Shown piece by piece: positions 33,791 through 45,733 of a DNA stretch of 64,000 nucleotides (position 1 is the stretch's first letter; each line of letters opens with the position of its first letter). Both the position numbers and the translations under genes were made by a program. The stretch is taken from NCBI GenBank assembly GCA_009733575.1, contig ML769536.1:62001-126000 (forward strand). The letters run 5' to 3'. The notes beneath the pieces were generated by a model, which was given only the letters and a program-made list of their open reading frames with translations, was not told the DNA's origin and searched no databases. The stretch is from Gymnopus androsaceus JB14 (Eukaryota > Basidiomycota > Agaricomycetes > Agaricales > Omphalotaceae).

Positions 33791-34111
33791 TGGCACTGGT
33801 GTTGTACAGAAAAATTTATGTTTGAGACCAGGAAAATTCTTCATTTATGACTGGGATGAACTTTGTCTAACAACGGGAAAAAACTTTGTCTCACAACGGG
33901 AAATTTTGTATGTCTAACAATGGGAACAAACTTTGTCTAACAATGGGAAATTTTGTATTTGACCGGGGTTTATTTTTGTGCAGATTGAACAGCATATTAC
34001 AGGACCTCATAGGACCTCATAGCATTCCACAGCACTGTACAGTGCTGTGGCTGCTATGGATTGCTGTAAGCTGCTATAGTTGCTGTAGCATTCACCCAGG
34101 TTCTGCTGATG

Positions 34112-34703
34112 TAAGAGCAACCTATCATTAATTGAAAGTCATATATATTTTTCACACCCTTACTTTAGGTTGTTCCGAAAAATCTCTACCAACCTAAACT
34201 AGGACACCGCTGAGTTTCACTCTACATTAGGTTATCAATCAACCTATCCTACATTCACAGTGTTGGTCCTAGGTAGTTGGGGTTAACTAAGCAAACTACA
34301 GCATTACACGGTACTACCCAGTACTACTACACAGTGTTTGAGTGGTTTCTAAATGTTTGAGTTGTCTGAGTCAAATGAGAGATATTCTCCTGTAGGCAGA
34401 CACTATGTGTCAATTGTTTGAAACAATGTATATAATCTGCATTTGTTGAATGGTGCAGGTACTGTAGACATTAGGCACCTTTAATGATGACATGCAAATT
34501 AATGGATTGTTAGTAAGTACTTAGCCTATTGTGTTCAAGTCTAGTGCACCCATTGGAAATGGAGGAACAAAAGCTGAACAAAAAATCACTTAGACGAGAT
34601 TGCCACATTGAGCGGGAGTATCTCGTATACTTATCAGACTTGAAAATAACAGCAAAAACAATTACATCTTCGATTCAAAACTATACTCATTACAGTACAA
34701 ATT
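34112..34703. other. Intergenic, no gene seen
   Basis: AT-rich, with TAGGTT/AACCTA motifs at 34165-34255. A 63-codon frame starting at ATG 34529 is unsupported. Confidence 0.35.
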
Positions 34704-35472
34704 TTAATCGCAGAAAGTGATAGCAAGATCAACCTACACAAAAGTCATCATGTGCAAAGGATGTGAGTAAAAGATTCAGCAGTTGAGATGAAAACTAATT
34801 TTTAGTAAGTACACGTACATTGTCAGTCGCGCATGAAATAATCCAACCGTTGGTAGAATCTGTGAAAGCTCCCGGGCAGTCTGGCTCTTGACAGTCCAGA
34901 CCAGTGCCGTCGCAGCCATTGTAGTACCTAGTAAAGCAACCAACCCCTCATTAGTAAGTAATGGATTCACACTAGCAGAAATAATTTGGCGAGAGTATAA
35001 TCACCCAAAGCCACTAGTTACAGAAAACTCGTGGTCGGGAACCAGCGTGATATCGGTGGCGGAACCACCATTTATGAGAGTGGTTTCAACCGTGGTGCAA
35101 AAGTCGCCGTTGAGACCACATCCGCCGGTTTGAAGGTAACTGTTGATTTAAGTAATACAAGTCAGTTACTGCTTAGTACGAGGGCAATATGAGTGCACAA
35201 CGGGATTAGGTGCAACGTACGCCAGAGCCCCGACAATGGGCCCGTCAGCAGTGTAGGCCCCCCCGGTGGAGAGGATGGCACCGTTCTGACTGACGAGCGT
35301 AGGAGTACCTCCGCCACACCTATTGATATAATAAGTATTTCAGGTATGTTAAATGCATTGGTAAACCATTGAACACGTACAAGTTGGTGAAAGAGATAGT
35401 GTGGCTTTCCGCAGCCACCAAAGCAACGAGGGAGGAGATTACAGCAAACTTGGAGCTGACAGTGAACTGCAT
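34704..35472 (-). CDS. Small secreted Cys-rich protein (glycopeptide-like), five exons
   Basis: Exons 35472-35381, 35319-35221, 35139-35005, 34927-34819 and 34733-34704 join in phase to give 154 residues; introns are 61-85 bp. MQFTVSSKFAVISSLVALVA is a signal peptide, followed by ESHTISFTNLCGGGTPTLV, AYLQTGGCGLNGDFC, TLINGGSATDITLVPDHEF, YYNGCDGTGLDC and a final VDLAITFCD. This order of Cys motifs is that of the small secreted proteins often labelled glycopeptide in mushroom genomes. It is probably extracellular and disulphide-bonded. The biochemical role is unknown. The model has no defects and was invisible as a single open frame. Confidence 0.8.
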
Positions 35473-36156
35473 TATGCTCAGACTTGTTGTAGGAAGGTTT
35501 TCAGAGTTGACTAGAATACAAGTAGAGTAACTGCAGATGTAAATCAGGATGAAGTCCACAGGATCATGAATAGGTAAAGTGTTCACCTCAGTCGAGTTGT
35601 ATGCAGACAGACTGAGGTGAAAATACGAAAATAAACTTCTATAAATACAGAAACCAACTCAATAATATGACTAAAATATACTAGACTACTTACTAGACCA
35701 GGAGCTCCCGGAAACCACATACAGGCCAAAATACACCGTTAGTACCTCGACAGATAGATAGCAATAAATGCACATAAGTAGACATACAGCTAGGAGTGGT
35801 GAAATACATACAGCATATACGCATATGCACAAGTCTCGGTAACCTTAATGGAGAGAGCTAAGATTGCCGCTTTGCCTAATAATTTCAACAAAGGTAACCT
35901 GTAATATACTAGTGGATGCCTTCCCGTTGACTTTAGGATCTGATCTTGTATAAGACTAATGCGCGATGTTAACTTGAGATTCTTGTCTTCAGTACTCAGT
36001 ATTACATCAGGAAAACCCAAAGTTATGCAGGGTGGCCACTGGCTATGATCTCAGGCTATTAGATGGCATTTAAATATGTCTACTTAAACCAAACACTTAG
36101 TTTATGGCTCGGAAGTAAGTCTACTATGGCTATCAACCTGTGTCTATGTCACACTG
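35473..36156. other. Promoter side of the glycopeptide-like gene, no other gene seen
   Basis: No recognised coding sequence. A minus-strand 76-codon frame at 35790-36020 has no supporting motif. Confidence 0.35.
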
Positions 36157-36553
36157 CCAATAATTATGCTTCAGTCAGACTGAAGTATTGTGAGAAATAT
36201 ATTATTTCAATCCACAAGAGAAATGTAATTTTTCAGAAGAATACCAAAAGTCAACATCTTTTTTGCATCTTTTAGGGCTTATGAAATAAATTAATTCAGA
36301 CAATTTGAAGTTTGAATTTTCTGCATTCCGAAACAACATTTTGATTCATGTTTTCAGGTCAGCTGAAGCAGATTACTTCACATCCTGGTCGAAAGATGTC
36401 ATTTCGGAAAGTTAGTTTCAATTGGTCTGAATTACTCAAGTACTATGAAATATCTATTTTCCATATTCCTCCAAAAATGTACATTTATTTGCCTTGGTAT
36501 TGAATTAATTTATTTCCCACAATGCTTCAGTCAGACTGAAGCATAATTATTGG
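36157..36553. mobile_element. MITE, family A (complete copy)
   Basis: About 397 bp with imperfect inverted ends of roughly 45-50 bp: left CCAATAATTATGCTTCAGTC, right ending GACTGAAGCATAATTATTGG. Each end contains the hairpin CTTCAGTCAGACTGAAG. The interior is AT-rich and non-coding. The target duplication is not clear. Confidence 0.75.
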
Positions 36554-38460
36554 TGGTGTGTCTATCAGGTCTCATCAGATGTTAGTCAAAGATCCTGTGG
36601 CAAGATGACTATCAATAAGTACTAAACAGGAATAAACCCAGAGCCGCCCAGAGACTAAATGTATTTTCACAACCATTTCAGATAATGATCTTCCTCAAAG
36701 ATGTTTCTTTGGCATTGTGAAGCAACAAGAAAAAAATCAGTTCTCCGAAATAAATGAGTAATCTAGAGTGTCCCGTCCAGGAGGAAGAGCAATAGATGTT
36801 GCTGCCGCCGCTATAGCGGGACGCTGTTCTTAGTGTGAGATGAGTTAATTGGTCTATTGAATAATAAGAGAAACGAAATACCGTGACTGTTCATTGATGT
36901 ATATGCGACAATTAGAATGGGCGGATCTATATCCACCACAATGCATACATCTGCGACAACAAGAATGAGCACCAAAATGGAGGAAGAATGTTGACCTAGT
37001 CAAACATGGTAGAGGGGAATGTAGAAGACTGTCTACGTCCCGTCGCGGAGGGGAAAAGAGGGGGGAGAATCGGCATAGGAATGAAGAAACCAAATGTAAA
37101 GCGGGAGGTGGGAATGTAAGAGAAAAGATGGATATAGCCTTGCAACACGATCTGTCGGCAAACGAACGATTAGATGCTCCCGGCGGTGGCGGAGGTGGTG
37201 GATGGTGATGGTGGAGCAAAAATTTACAACAATATACCTTATATATTATTAATTCTGCTATTACCGCAGCTCGTCGATATGATGCATCCGTCAAAAACGC
37301 GCCATAAGCCATACAAGACTCCATCTTGACTGAAACAACGTCTTCGTATAGCGAAGGAAGAGAGCAAAGGATCGAGCATTCGAAACCAGCCCTCTTCGGT
37401 CTGACCACCGATCTCTCAATTATTCTCGTTAACTCCTTCGTGAAAGCGTCGTATTCATTCCAGTTGAGGAGACGCATAGCGGAACTCGTTGCCCCAAGTC
37501 TCCGAGACTTTCCACGGGTCGAAACACTGATTACGAGGCACCGTGCAAGTGTTTGTCAAGCGTACAATATGCTCGAGATACACATCTCTATTAACCCCGT
37601 ACCTTTCAAGACATTCGCAACACGACATGTTTCCGTTGAAGAGTTGGCCATAGGTTATGTATCTGCAGAACGAGTTAGTAAACAGTACGTAGAAACAGGT
37701 AGAATAGACCGATGGAAGAGTAAAGGAAACGCTGGTTCGATGTTCGCCAAGATCAATAACTTTGTTTGGATCCGCAAACGCATGATTGTCGACTGTACTA
37801 ACCGTGACGCATATCTAAATTTTGGTTGTTTGAATTTTTAAAAAATTCTGACTGTATACTAATCCATCCATATCATCCCATTCTCTTCCTCCACCGATAC
37901 CAGTCCCGCTCCTTCTGCTCCATGATCTTTCACAATCGCACCGTCTCAGCAACCAACTCTACTACTTGTTCCCTCTTTCTTTCTCCCCTAGCCCAGCTCC
38001 TTGACTTCATCTATCGATGTCGATTCCTTCGCTTGTTCTGTTGCTTCTCCATCTCCTATTCTTGCTCCCACCTCTTCAAGCACCCCTCCATCAAATCAAC
38101 CCTTCAATTTTCCTTTAACGAGAGGCTACTGCACAACGAAGCAGCGGTGGAGGTCAGGGATCTACTTCAGCGTTTGCGACGATTTGATTTTGAACTCAAA
38201 TCTAAAGTACTACGTAGAAATGAAAGGGAAGGGGAGTAGAAGTGCACGGCGTAATCATTTCCAGGCCTACTCCACTTACACCGTGACCTACGCCTACCCC
38301 GCTGTAGCACCGACGCTGACATGTTCGGTGAAATCCCAGACCTACAGAGCCTATAACAGGGATGGTAGAATGAGAGGGGTTAGTGGGAGTCACTCATATC
38401 CTTTCTACTACTTGAACCCGACCGTTCCCCTCCCATCCAGACGATGAGCCCGCCAAGTTA
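36554..38460. other. Uncertain coding region: overlapping antisense frames and Ser/Thr-rich relics
   Basis: A minus-strand frame starts at ATG 37477 (MRLLNWNEYDAFTKELTRII, later a His-Pro run) and reads to 36854. The opposite strand is open from 37326 to 37841 but lacks an early ATG. From 37860 to 38450 a plus-strand Ser/Thr/Pro-rich frame (SSIDVDSFACSVASPSP, later TYRAYNRDGR) is broken by stops. None of these shows a known domain. At most one is real, and all may be remnants. Confidence 0.25.
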
Positions 38461-39853
38461 GTGCCAAAGCTCAGACATGTATATTGCCCCCCCCCCCCCC
38501 CGATAGTAGGGCTATGTGTTCCGTAGCTTGTACGTTGTACAGTAATACGGTAAACTGGCTGTTCGGAAACGGACCTTGACCAGTATAATTTATATCCTAT
38601 CCTATCCTTATTATCCTACATTGAACCCAAGCTCCATTTGCGTTAGCGTACACAATAATTTAGACTACAATTTTATAACAATGAAACCTTATCCCTGTGT
38701 TCTCCAAGTCCCGACTCCCCTTGACCATGATCCCAACATGATCCACTTAATTTCAAGCTCAAAGACTTGAAATTTGATCAACACCGAAGAAGCTGCCAAT
38801 ACACAGGCACGCCAGGCCGTCCAACTTTAACCCAGACACTATAGCAAACCGAAGAGAACGCATTCCGTCAACAAAAACGATGAAAGAAAGCAGCTTATTC
38901 GACTCGAACTCACTGCATCATAGGTGGAGCTGCGGATGCGTGTCCGTAATGACGGTGGTGGCTAGTCACAGAGAAACTTAAGATTACTACTTCTCCGCTA
39001 GGAATAGTCACAACGAAAAGGAACTTGACAAACCATTTTATAACCCTAAAATTCCCTCCTCTATGAACCATGACCGGGATCTGTAAGTAACTGATCGCTC
39101 TTCATATTTAGGCTTACTGGGTCCAAAATGGTTGATGGGCTCTGTCGGGTCTATTGTTCCATGTAAGTAGTTGGTCATTCGACTCTCAATCGGGATATAT
39201 GTACCCATTCCCGATCTTGACCTGAATAGGGAGGCTGACTGGTTGCCGTGTGTTAGGCTAAATAGAGGAAGTGGAAACCGACATCCTTGAGCTGGGAGCA
39301 GCTTATCTGGCTCAGGCCACTCACATTAAAGACAGCCATCTTCCATTGGCCCTCATCACTCGGCACAACACGACTCGATAACTTTACCCATCCTTGAGCA
39401 TCTGATGCACCTAATTAGATGTATAGATTACCGATACGCTTGAGCCAGAGGAAGGGAATGCACGTACGGGTTCCTTGTCTGGCGACACGCATTGATATTG
39501 GCACTGGATGATGGAGGGAGGGAAGAAGCAAAGAAATACTGTGTTATCTCGACTCTCTCTTTTATCCGACACACGTTGAATACACGCTAAGAGACGCTAA
39601 GCCTTGTATATAACTCTATATGAGTTATTGTCTCAGTTCATGTCATATCTTCAATTGCCAAGCATTGATATCTGTATAGTAGACGCTTTGGATAGCCTTC
39701 TGCAATTGAAGCGCGGGGAAGAGCGGGGGAAGAGCTAAAAGAGATTCAAGAATCCAGCGGGACCTAATAACAACACACGCGGAGAAGGGACTGTACATTG
39801 ATCATCAAGAACGAAACGACGGTGGACAAAGTAAATACCACCAAGATACCCTT
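38461..39853. other. Intergenic, no gene seen
   Basis: Contains a 15-base C run at 38487-38501. No coding or RNA-gene signal recognised. Confidence 0.4.
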
Positions 39854-41582
39854 CTAAAACAAGTAATCAAAATCAATCCACTTGGGATGTTCGAAGAAAA
39901 CACCATCGATCGTGAAATGTTTTGCTTGTTCAGCGGTGAGTAGATGTTCAATCGGCACACGCTCGCTGGTATTTCCGCCGGGGCCTGCAAACAATAAAAT
40001 AAATCTTGTCAATGTCGACTCATTATCATATGAAATGGGGGCGGACTTACCCGTGGAATTGAATTCAGCGTAAAACGTCGTGTTCATAATAGTCGGCCTG
40101 CCGTACGCGTCAGTGACAGTAGCAGGCGGAGTCGGACCGGGAGCTGAGGTAGTAGGAGCAACGAGAAACACATACCTTGCAGAATCAAACGGTTCGAACC
40201 CCACGGGCTCAATAATGTCCTCCATAAAGGTATTCAAATATACCGTCACAGCCCAGTCATTCCAAGGTCTTCCAAGGAAACAGTCGTCGGTGATGTTCAA
40301 TGTGGCGTTGGCGTCGGGGGACTGTTTGTGGATACCCATGGTCAGTTTATCATATGGACGCAGACGAAATGTGGAGGAAACGTACACGAATTATCTGCGA
40401 ATCGGAGATGTACGCTCCGTAACGAAGTACGGCCTCCGTCAAACTTGAATTTGTACCCTTCCAGGCGACAGTTCCACCTCCGCATCCCCGTGCTGCTAGG
40501 ATGACATTTTGGAACCATCTGTGTAACAAGTCATTCAATACATCCCGTGCATACTTCAAGTCCAAGCTCACGCTGTACCAAAGCCGAATAGGTCTGTAGA
40601 ACAGATATTATAGATGAGACAAAAAAAGGAGGGAAGAGATGCGTACAATCTGTTTGGCCAAAGATAACACTATCCACCACATATGTACTCGCATTCTTCC
40701 CGGTGTACCACGTATCCTGGAAGCTTGCAAACCCGCATCCATAGAACGATGCATTGGCGTAAGAAATATCGGTAGCCAGGGCTTGAGAAATGGCGAATGT
40801 CAATGACTAGAAAGCAAGTCATTGAATAATAAGGGACAAGCTATAATCGAGACTCACAGCTCTATTCTGCACATCAACATTATACATCTTGAAATCCACG
40901 TTCCCAAAAGCTCCTTGTGCTGGTGCCCCGGTCGTTCCCGCACCAATAAGCGCTGCTGCTCCATTGGGAGCCACAGTCAGTACAGCGGAAAGCGCATCGT
41001 CGATACCGTTTTCGACAAAAACAGTGTTGAAGATTTGGACGAGATTGGGCTGGCTAGCGTTGGCAAAGGGAGTGGAGATGGGTACTGAGGCATAGGAAGC
41101 TGGGAGTTGACCCTGGATTGGAGAAGAAGATTCAGTTAAAAATCGAAGAGTACTCCGTGGAGAGGGGTAAGGAAAACGCACAAGAATTGTCAAAGGCGAT
41201 GAACGCGTCACATTCACCGCTTCAAAATACTGTCCTTCCCCAATCAGAATTATTGCAAGAGTTCCATCGTCTTGTCTAGACGGATAAATATATTCATTAG
41301 CACGACGCACCGAGGAAGACAAATAGGGCCAGCTCACAAAGACTCCACAGCATCCTGCACCTTGTTAAACTGAGCCCAGGAATTGTTTGTGTCCGCCGAG
41401 ACGAATATCGTTCCATCAGGACACCCCGTCAATGGGGACGTCCCGTTAGGCTTTTGGAGTTGACATGGGAGGAATTGGGGAGAGAGTGAGGAGACGAAAG
41501 GACCCAATAGCAGTAGAGGCCAAATGAGACTCAAAAATAAGGGCCGGATGCGGAGGTGCCCTAGGTAAGAGTTTGAAGGCAT
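39854..41582 (-). CDS. Pectin methylesterase (CE8 family), secreted, nine exons
   Basis: Exons 41582-41338, 41275-41182, 41112-40858, 40806-40647, 40593-40572, 40518-40386, 40321-40176, 40097-40051 and 39984-39854 give 410 residues with consistent phases; exon 5 is only 22 nt. The N-terminus (PLFLSLIWPLLLLGPFVSS) is a signal or membrane-anchor segment. Family motifs in order: IGEGQYFEAVNV; SQALA with Gln206; GFASFQDTWY with Gln228 and Asp229; QTDYLFGFGTAW with Asp251; and FLGRPW with Arg321. These correspond to the catalytic Gln/Asp/Asp/Arg set of the pectinesterase beta-helix. It would demethylate homogalacturonan in plant cell walls, producing pectate and methanol. No damage seen. Confidence 0.9.
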
Positions 41583-42038
41583 TTTTGTAGGATGCACACT
41601 GGAAGCACTGGTGAGCGATATACTTTCTCGAAAGTGTGACGATATCCATACCTTTATATTTTTGTTCACATCCACTGTCATCGTTGGCGCACCTGGTGTA
41701 CCCGCGTGACGCGCGACCTGTATAAGAAGTGTAGTGATGAGATGAACGGGCCGTGGATAGAGGACAGAAGACGGTCCGTGTTCTGCATATTGCTCTTGAC
41801 AGTGGACAGACAAAAATCAACAAAAAAGATAAAAATACGAAGCATTGGTGAGGAGTATACTTGAAGGCGGTCCGAGAGTGGATGGACGTTCACCGTGTGA
41901 TCACAAACGCATGGACCATGGATAGAAAATGCGCGCGCACGGTGCCTGTACTGACTTCAGCTTGCTCGATGCGATTCGAGTTGGACATGGGACTACAGTC
42001 ATTGAGATTCTTTATTCTGTCAATACCTAGAATTATAT
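41583..42038. other. Intergenic between pectinesterase promoter and urate oxidase end, no gene seen
   Basis: Probable pectinesterase promoter. Open frames here have no recognised content. Confidence 0.4.
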
Positions 42039-43432
42039 TTATTTTCTAGAGACAGTTGCTGTGATCAAACCGCTGGATGGAGTGGCGATAGTTAGTGATA
42101 TATACTATACTATCCAGATAACCTCGTACCTCGGTGCAGCAACTGGCTGGAAAACTTCTGCCTTTGCTCTAGAGATCAAGATGAGTATCCTGAAGGCAAA
42201 TCGAAACGAAAAGAAAAGCTCGCACGGGGTAAGATTATCTATTCCGATGTAGTTCAAATCCACGGGAATGTAGTGCTTGTTAGGCAGGGCATAGCTGACA
42301 CTCTGGACACCGGCGTTCTCTGCGATGATCCGCTGGCCCATCTTGTACAAAGTCGCCTGTTTAGAGTGAAATCAACGAGAAGAGACACTAACAGACGGTA
42401 GAAAACATACTTGCACACTGGCACTCTCATCCTCTGCAAAGATCTCCAGAGTCGCTATCCTCGCCCTATCCAAGACCGGTGGCATCCCATACACTTCCTG
42501 GTTCAGCCTGGTCTAACGCCGGAACGATTAAATCAAGCTTCTTCTGCAAACATATGGAGATGTTCAGCTACAACGCTAAATCGCGGTAGAAGGAAGACAA
42601 ACCTCATCTTTCGGCGGAGGAACACTGAAGGAAGCGAACGTGTAGTTCAAGTCGACAGAGGTAGAGAAGATACGATCATCGACCTCCTTCAGCAACGTGT
42701 ACTCGTCGCGTATGAAAGATGTGAATGAAGATCCGGTGGACTTGAGTACTAAACCGAGTATCAGTATTTGAGTAGAACGTGCAGAAGAAAATGTACCCAA
42801 AAGATCGTTGATTCCTGCACTGACGTGAGCTTGAATCTTATCCTTTCCAGCAGTAGCATCGATCTAGATCCAGATCAGTTAACCATGAAAGTAAAACGAA
42901 TCAGAGCTCACTTCAGCTTTAGCAGTCCTCTTCTCTTCACCATCTCTGATGAAGGAATGAGGATGAGGTTTCCCGTCCTTTCCAACAGAAATACGACTCC
43001 AACGCAGTTGCTCGATTTCAACAAAGGCTTTGTGAATGTGAGCGTATTTGCTGACGATATGGGTTCCCAAGTGTACAGCAAATCTTTCTGGCACCAGGAT
43101 ATGAGGGGAGACTTTAGCCAAATCTATCGCAGCATCATGAGAATTAAAGAACACTGAGCAAGGATATGGGCGTACAATACGTGATATTCTTCACTAGATG
43201 TTGAAACAATTCAATATGGAGATTGAACCTATCAATCTTGAAACGCACTGCTATCGGTAGCGACAACTACTCTGTTATCCGCCTCAGTATAGCTGACATT
43301 GATATCTCCTTCCAACAAGACTTTCACGTTGTATTCAACAATGGTATGTATTGCGCCTTCACGAACAACGCGGAAGACGCGCACAGCATCTTTTCCATAA
43401 CGAGCTGAGGAGAGATACGAGAGCTCAGACAT
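42039..43432 (-). CDS. Urate oxidase (uricase), nine exons, one 1-bp frameshift
   Basis: Exons: 43432-43249, 43193-43176 (18 nt), 43123-42912, 42863-42797, 42748-42603, 42543-42411, 42356-42226, 42168-42130, 42072-42039. Introns are 48-59 bp. Uricase motifs: SSARYGKDAVRVFRVVRE, YTEADNRVVVATDS, YLAKVSPHILVPERFAVHLG, WSRISVGKDGKPHPHSFIRD, LKSTGSSFTSFIRDEYTLL, DDRIFSTSVDL, RIIAENAGVQSVSYALPNKH, YIPVDLNYIGIDN. The end is TVSRK. The sixth exon is 133 nt where a multiple of three is required. Its frame changes between GSVWD and RARIATLEIFAEDES, most simply by one extra G near 42458-42462. Apart from this the gene is complete (about 320 residues). The enzyme oxidises urate to 5-hydroxyisourate in peroxisomes. 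The frameshift could be real or an assembly error. Confidence 0.85.
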
Positions 43433-43732
43433 TAGATAGATGTGCAAGTGAGGAGAAAGGAGCTAGAGATAACGAAGGCATGATAATAATTATAGGGTTG
43501 CAATCTAATCTAGGTTGGCCTGGCCTCGGCGGTCTTTGATTGATCCGCGGCAGCGCCTTGACGCGCTAGCAAGTCATTCCTTTTTCGCTAAGTATATGGC
43601 ATCTAGACCTCCCAGTGAAGATTGTCACTGAATAAATGAGCAGCTCGACCTGCATGTATCACCGGGTGTTTCTATAGTATAATACAGGGACAGACAGGGA
43701 ACGCCATCTCTTTCCTTCCTCCCAAAGTTCCC
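43433..43732. other. Urate oxidase upstream region, no gene seen
   Basis: Short intergenic stretch, likely promoter, downstream of the DUF6534 gene. Confidence 0.4.
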
Positions 43733-45733
43733 TTAGAAAGAAACAGGTTTTCTCGGGGGATATAGTGGCATATCACGACCTTGATCCAGCGATGCGTCGG
43801 TAACAGTGGACTGTGAGATTATGACATTGAATTCTGACGGGGCAGGGGGAAAACCGTGCCCTCGATCCCTTCTTGGGGGACTCAAAGCACGAGTAGTAGG
43901 AGTCATGGGGCGAGAAGGAGGACGAGAATCGAACGCGTTTGTATGATATTCTCCACTGATTTTTGGGACCCCCGATTGTGGATTCTGTGAATCTTCAGGC
44001 AAGGCGAAGAGTCCAGTTAATCAACACTCACATATCTTGACACTCTCGATGCAATAGGAAAGGTCAAATGTGGGTGAGAAGTGCCAGAACTGGTGGTTTC
44101 ACCCGAGAAGAGAGCGTTCGGTTCCGCATGTTTCAGTCTCTGGGCCTGTTGAGCGGAAACACGCGCATTCAATCTGTGAATAGATGTAATTCAGTATAGC
44201 TGTCTCCGTTACGATGAGATGATACTGACGAGCTAAGCAGAGTAGTTGTATACAGCTTTGAGAGCATCAGATCCCAGGAGAAAAAAGCTATAGAGATTCG
44301 AGGGAGACATCAATAAATGATTAGCTGTCCATGCGATTCGAAACTTACATTGTTGTATTCTAAACGGGTAGTATAGTATTCAGTATCCAATACAACCGTA
44401 GTAACAGCGACATACCGGGACACTCAAAAAAACTATGGCATCGACCAGTGCTGTGAGCGCAGTCAGTGATCCTGTCTGTACAGTAACTGGAAATCGGAAA
44501 TCGAGCAGTTAGTATAGAAACGGAAGCCTCCGTCCGCGATGAGTGAGCTCACCACGAATGATACGGTCTATCTGATCGTTCAAAACCGCAAAGCCCGTCC
44601 GCTTCTTCGACTGAGAAAAGTTCTAAGATTAGCCACCAATGTATGCATACCCGTCCAAAACCATTCACATACCAGACCGTATACAAGGAAACAGGCAATC
44701 GTAACATCGGCTATTGCAGAGCTGATGAGCCATAGTCCGGGTGCTGCACTAAAATCACCGAATTTGGCAAATTGGGGGGAAATCGAGACTGCGATTGCCA
44801 GCCAGATGCTACCCGCTGAATGGGAAAGAGACAGAGAGTCAACGCATTGCATAGATTTGGGGTTTATTACTGTGTTGCGTACTGAGTGAGGCCAAAGCAA
44901 GCAGAACGACGAAAACGGTTGGAATGATTGTTCCCGTAATGACTTTGATACGCCAGGCCATAAAGATTTGAACTGGGGTCGATATCGCTGTAGTCGTTAT
45001 TCCATCTAGAGATTCAATGTTCAGTCAGGCTGGGCAAATAATCATGGTGAACTTTGCAGCGTACCAAGGCGTAAGCTAAGAAGAATTCCGTTCAACTGTC
45101 TAACTTTCACAGAAGAAGTAATCACGCTGCTCACTCCATGGCGAAGTAACAATGAATATCTTGATTGCCTACAATAAGTGTGAGTGAACATAATTCTCAA
45201 GAAAGAAACGTTGCCGCGCACCAAAATTGAGCAAAAGCGGTTCAAACAGCAATCCGATATCACTGAAACTGTTCACTGTTTCAAGAACAAACAGATACAA
45301 CACCTGAGAAAATAGCACGTTAGGCAGGCTCGCAGAGGCAGATGGTGCAAACGCACGAAAAGTCTCATCCAGAGCTTGTCGCTATGAAAAAAAGGTCAGT
45401 TAACGTGCGCAAAGTGATCGTCCTACTGTTACACACCCTTGAGAGGTCCGATAGTAGGTATACATCTGAGTATTGATAGTAAGCTCGTAGCGAAATGGGT
45501 CGAGGTTGGCGTAGACGAACCTGAGTAATAGCAATCTAATCAAGGCTAAAGCATGAGATCCAAAGCTCCAGGACGAACAAAATTCCGACTCACGCCATAT
45601 AGAAAGATATTGAGGAGTGTCCCAACAAAAAATGGGGTATACCTGAAGATCTCGGATCAATAAGCACAGGCGTCAGTGTGGTACTAACGCACACTTCAAT
45701 CACAGTGGGAGGAGCAGGCGGTGCAGGAGGCAT
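43733..45733 (-). CDS. DUF6534-type multi-pass membrane protein (paralogue 1)
   Basis: Start ATG 45733 (MPPAPPAPPTVIEV), exon 1 to 45693, intron 45692-45643, exon 2 45642-45594 (YTPFFVGTLLNIFLYG). Further exons encode DKLWMRLFVLYLFVLETVN and FSDIGLLFEPLLLNFG, then DGITTTAISTPVQIFMAWRI, KVITGTIIPTVFVVLLALASL, GSIWLAIAVSISPQFAKFG, LWLISSAIADVTIACFLVYG, SKKRTGFAVLNDQIDRIIR, VQTGSLTALTALVDAIVF and SKLYTTTLLSS, and a Ser/Pro-rich tail (NALFSGETTSSGTSHPHL) ending at 43733. This is the usual seven-helix plan with TPVQxFxAWRI and the R-x-T-x-QTG motifs. The exon joins around 45465-45594 and 44260-44370 remain uncertain. Function unknown; the second paralogue lies head-to-head. Confidence 0.75.

Larger units (their letters stand above)
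30987..34111. mobile_element. 3.1 kb TIR element of family D with internal gene
   Basis: Ends CGTCAGCAAAACCTGGGTG (30987) and CACCCAGGTTCTGCTGATG (to 34111) are inverted repeats with two mismatches, flanked by TA. They match the short element at 22023-22679. Subterminal arrays of TGCTATGG/TGCTGTGG occur near both ends (31070-31110; 34030-34090). The inside holds a small protein gene and SINE-like repeats. No recognised transposase is present, so the element is either non-autonomous with cargo or uses an unfamiliar protein. Confidence 0.65.

Noticed and set aside
38487..38501. Poly-C tract as a regulatory element
   Set aside because: A 15-base homopolymer alone is not evidence of function.
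42411..42543. A 29-bp intron in uricase exon 6 as the explanation for the frame change
   Set aside because: Removing the GT...AG segment near 42460 leads straight to a stop, so it does not restore the frame.
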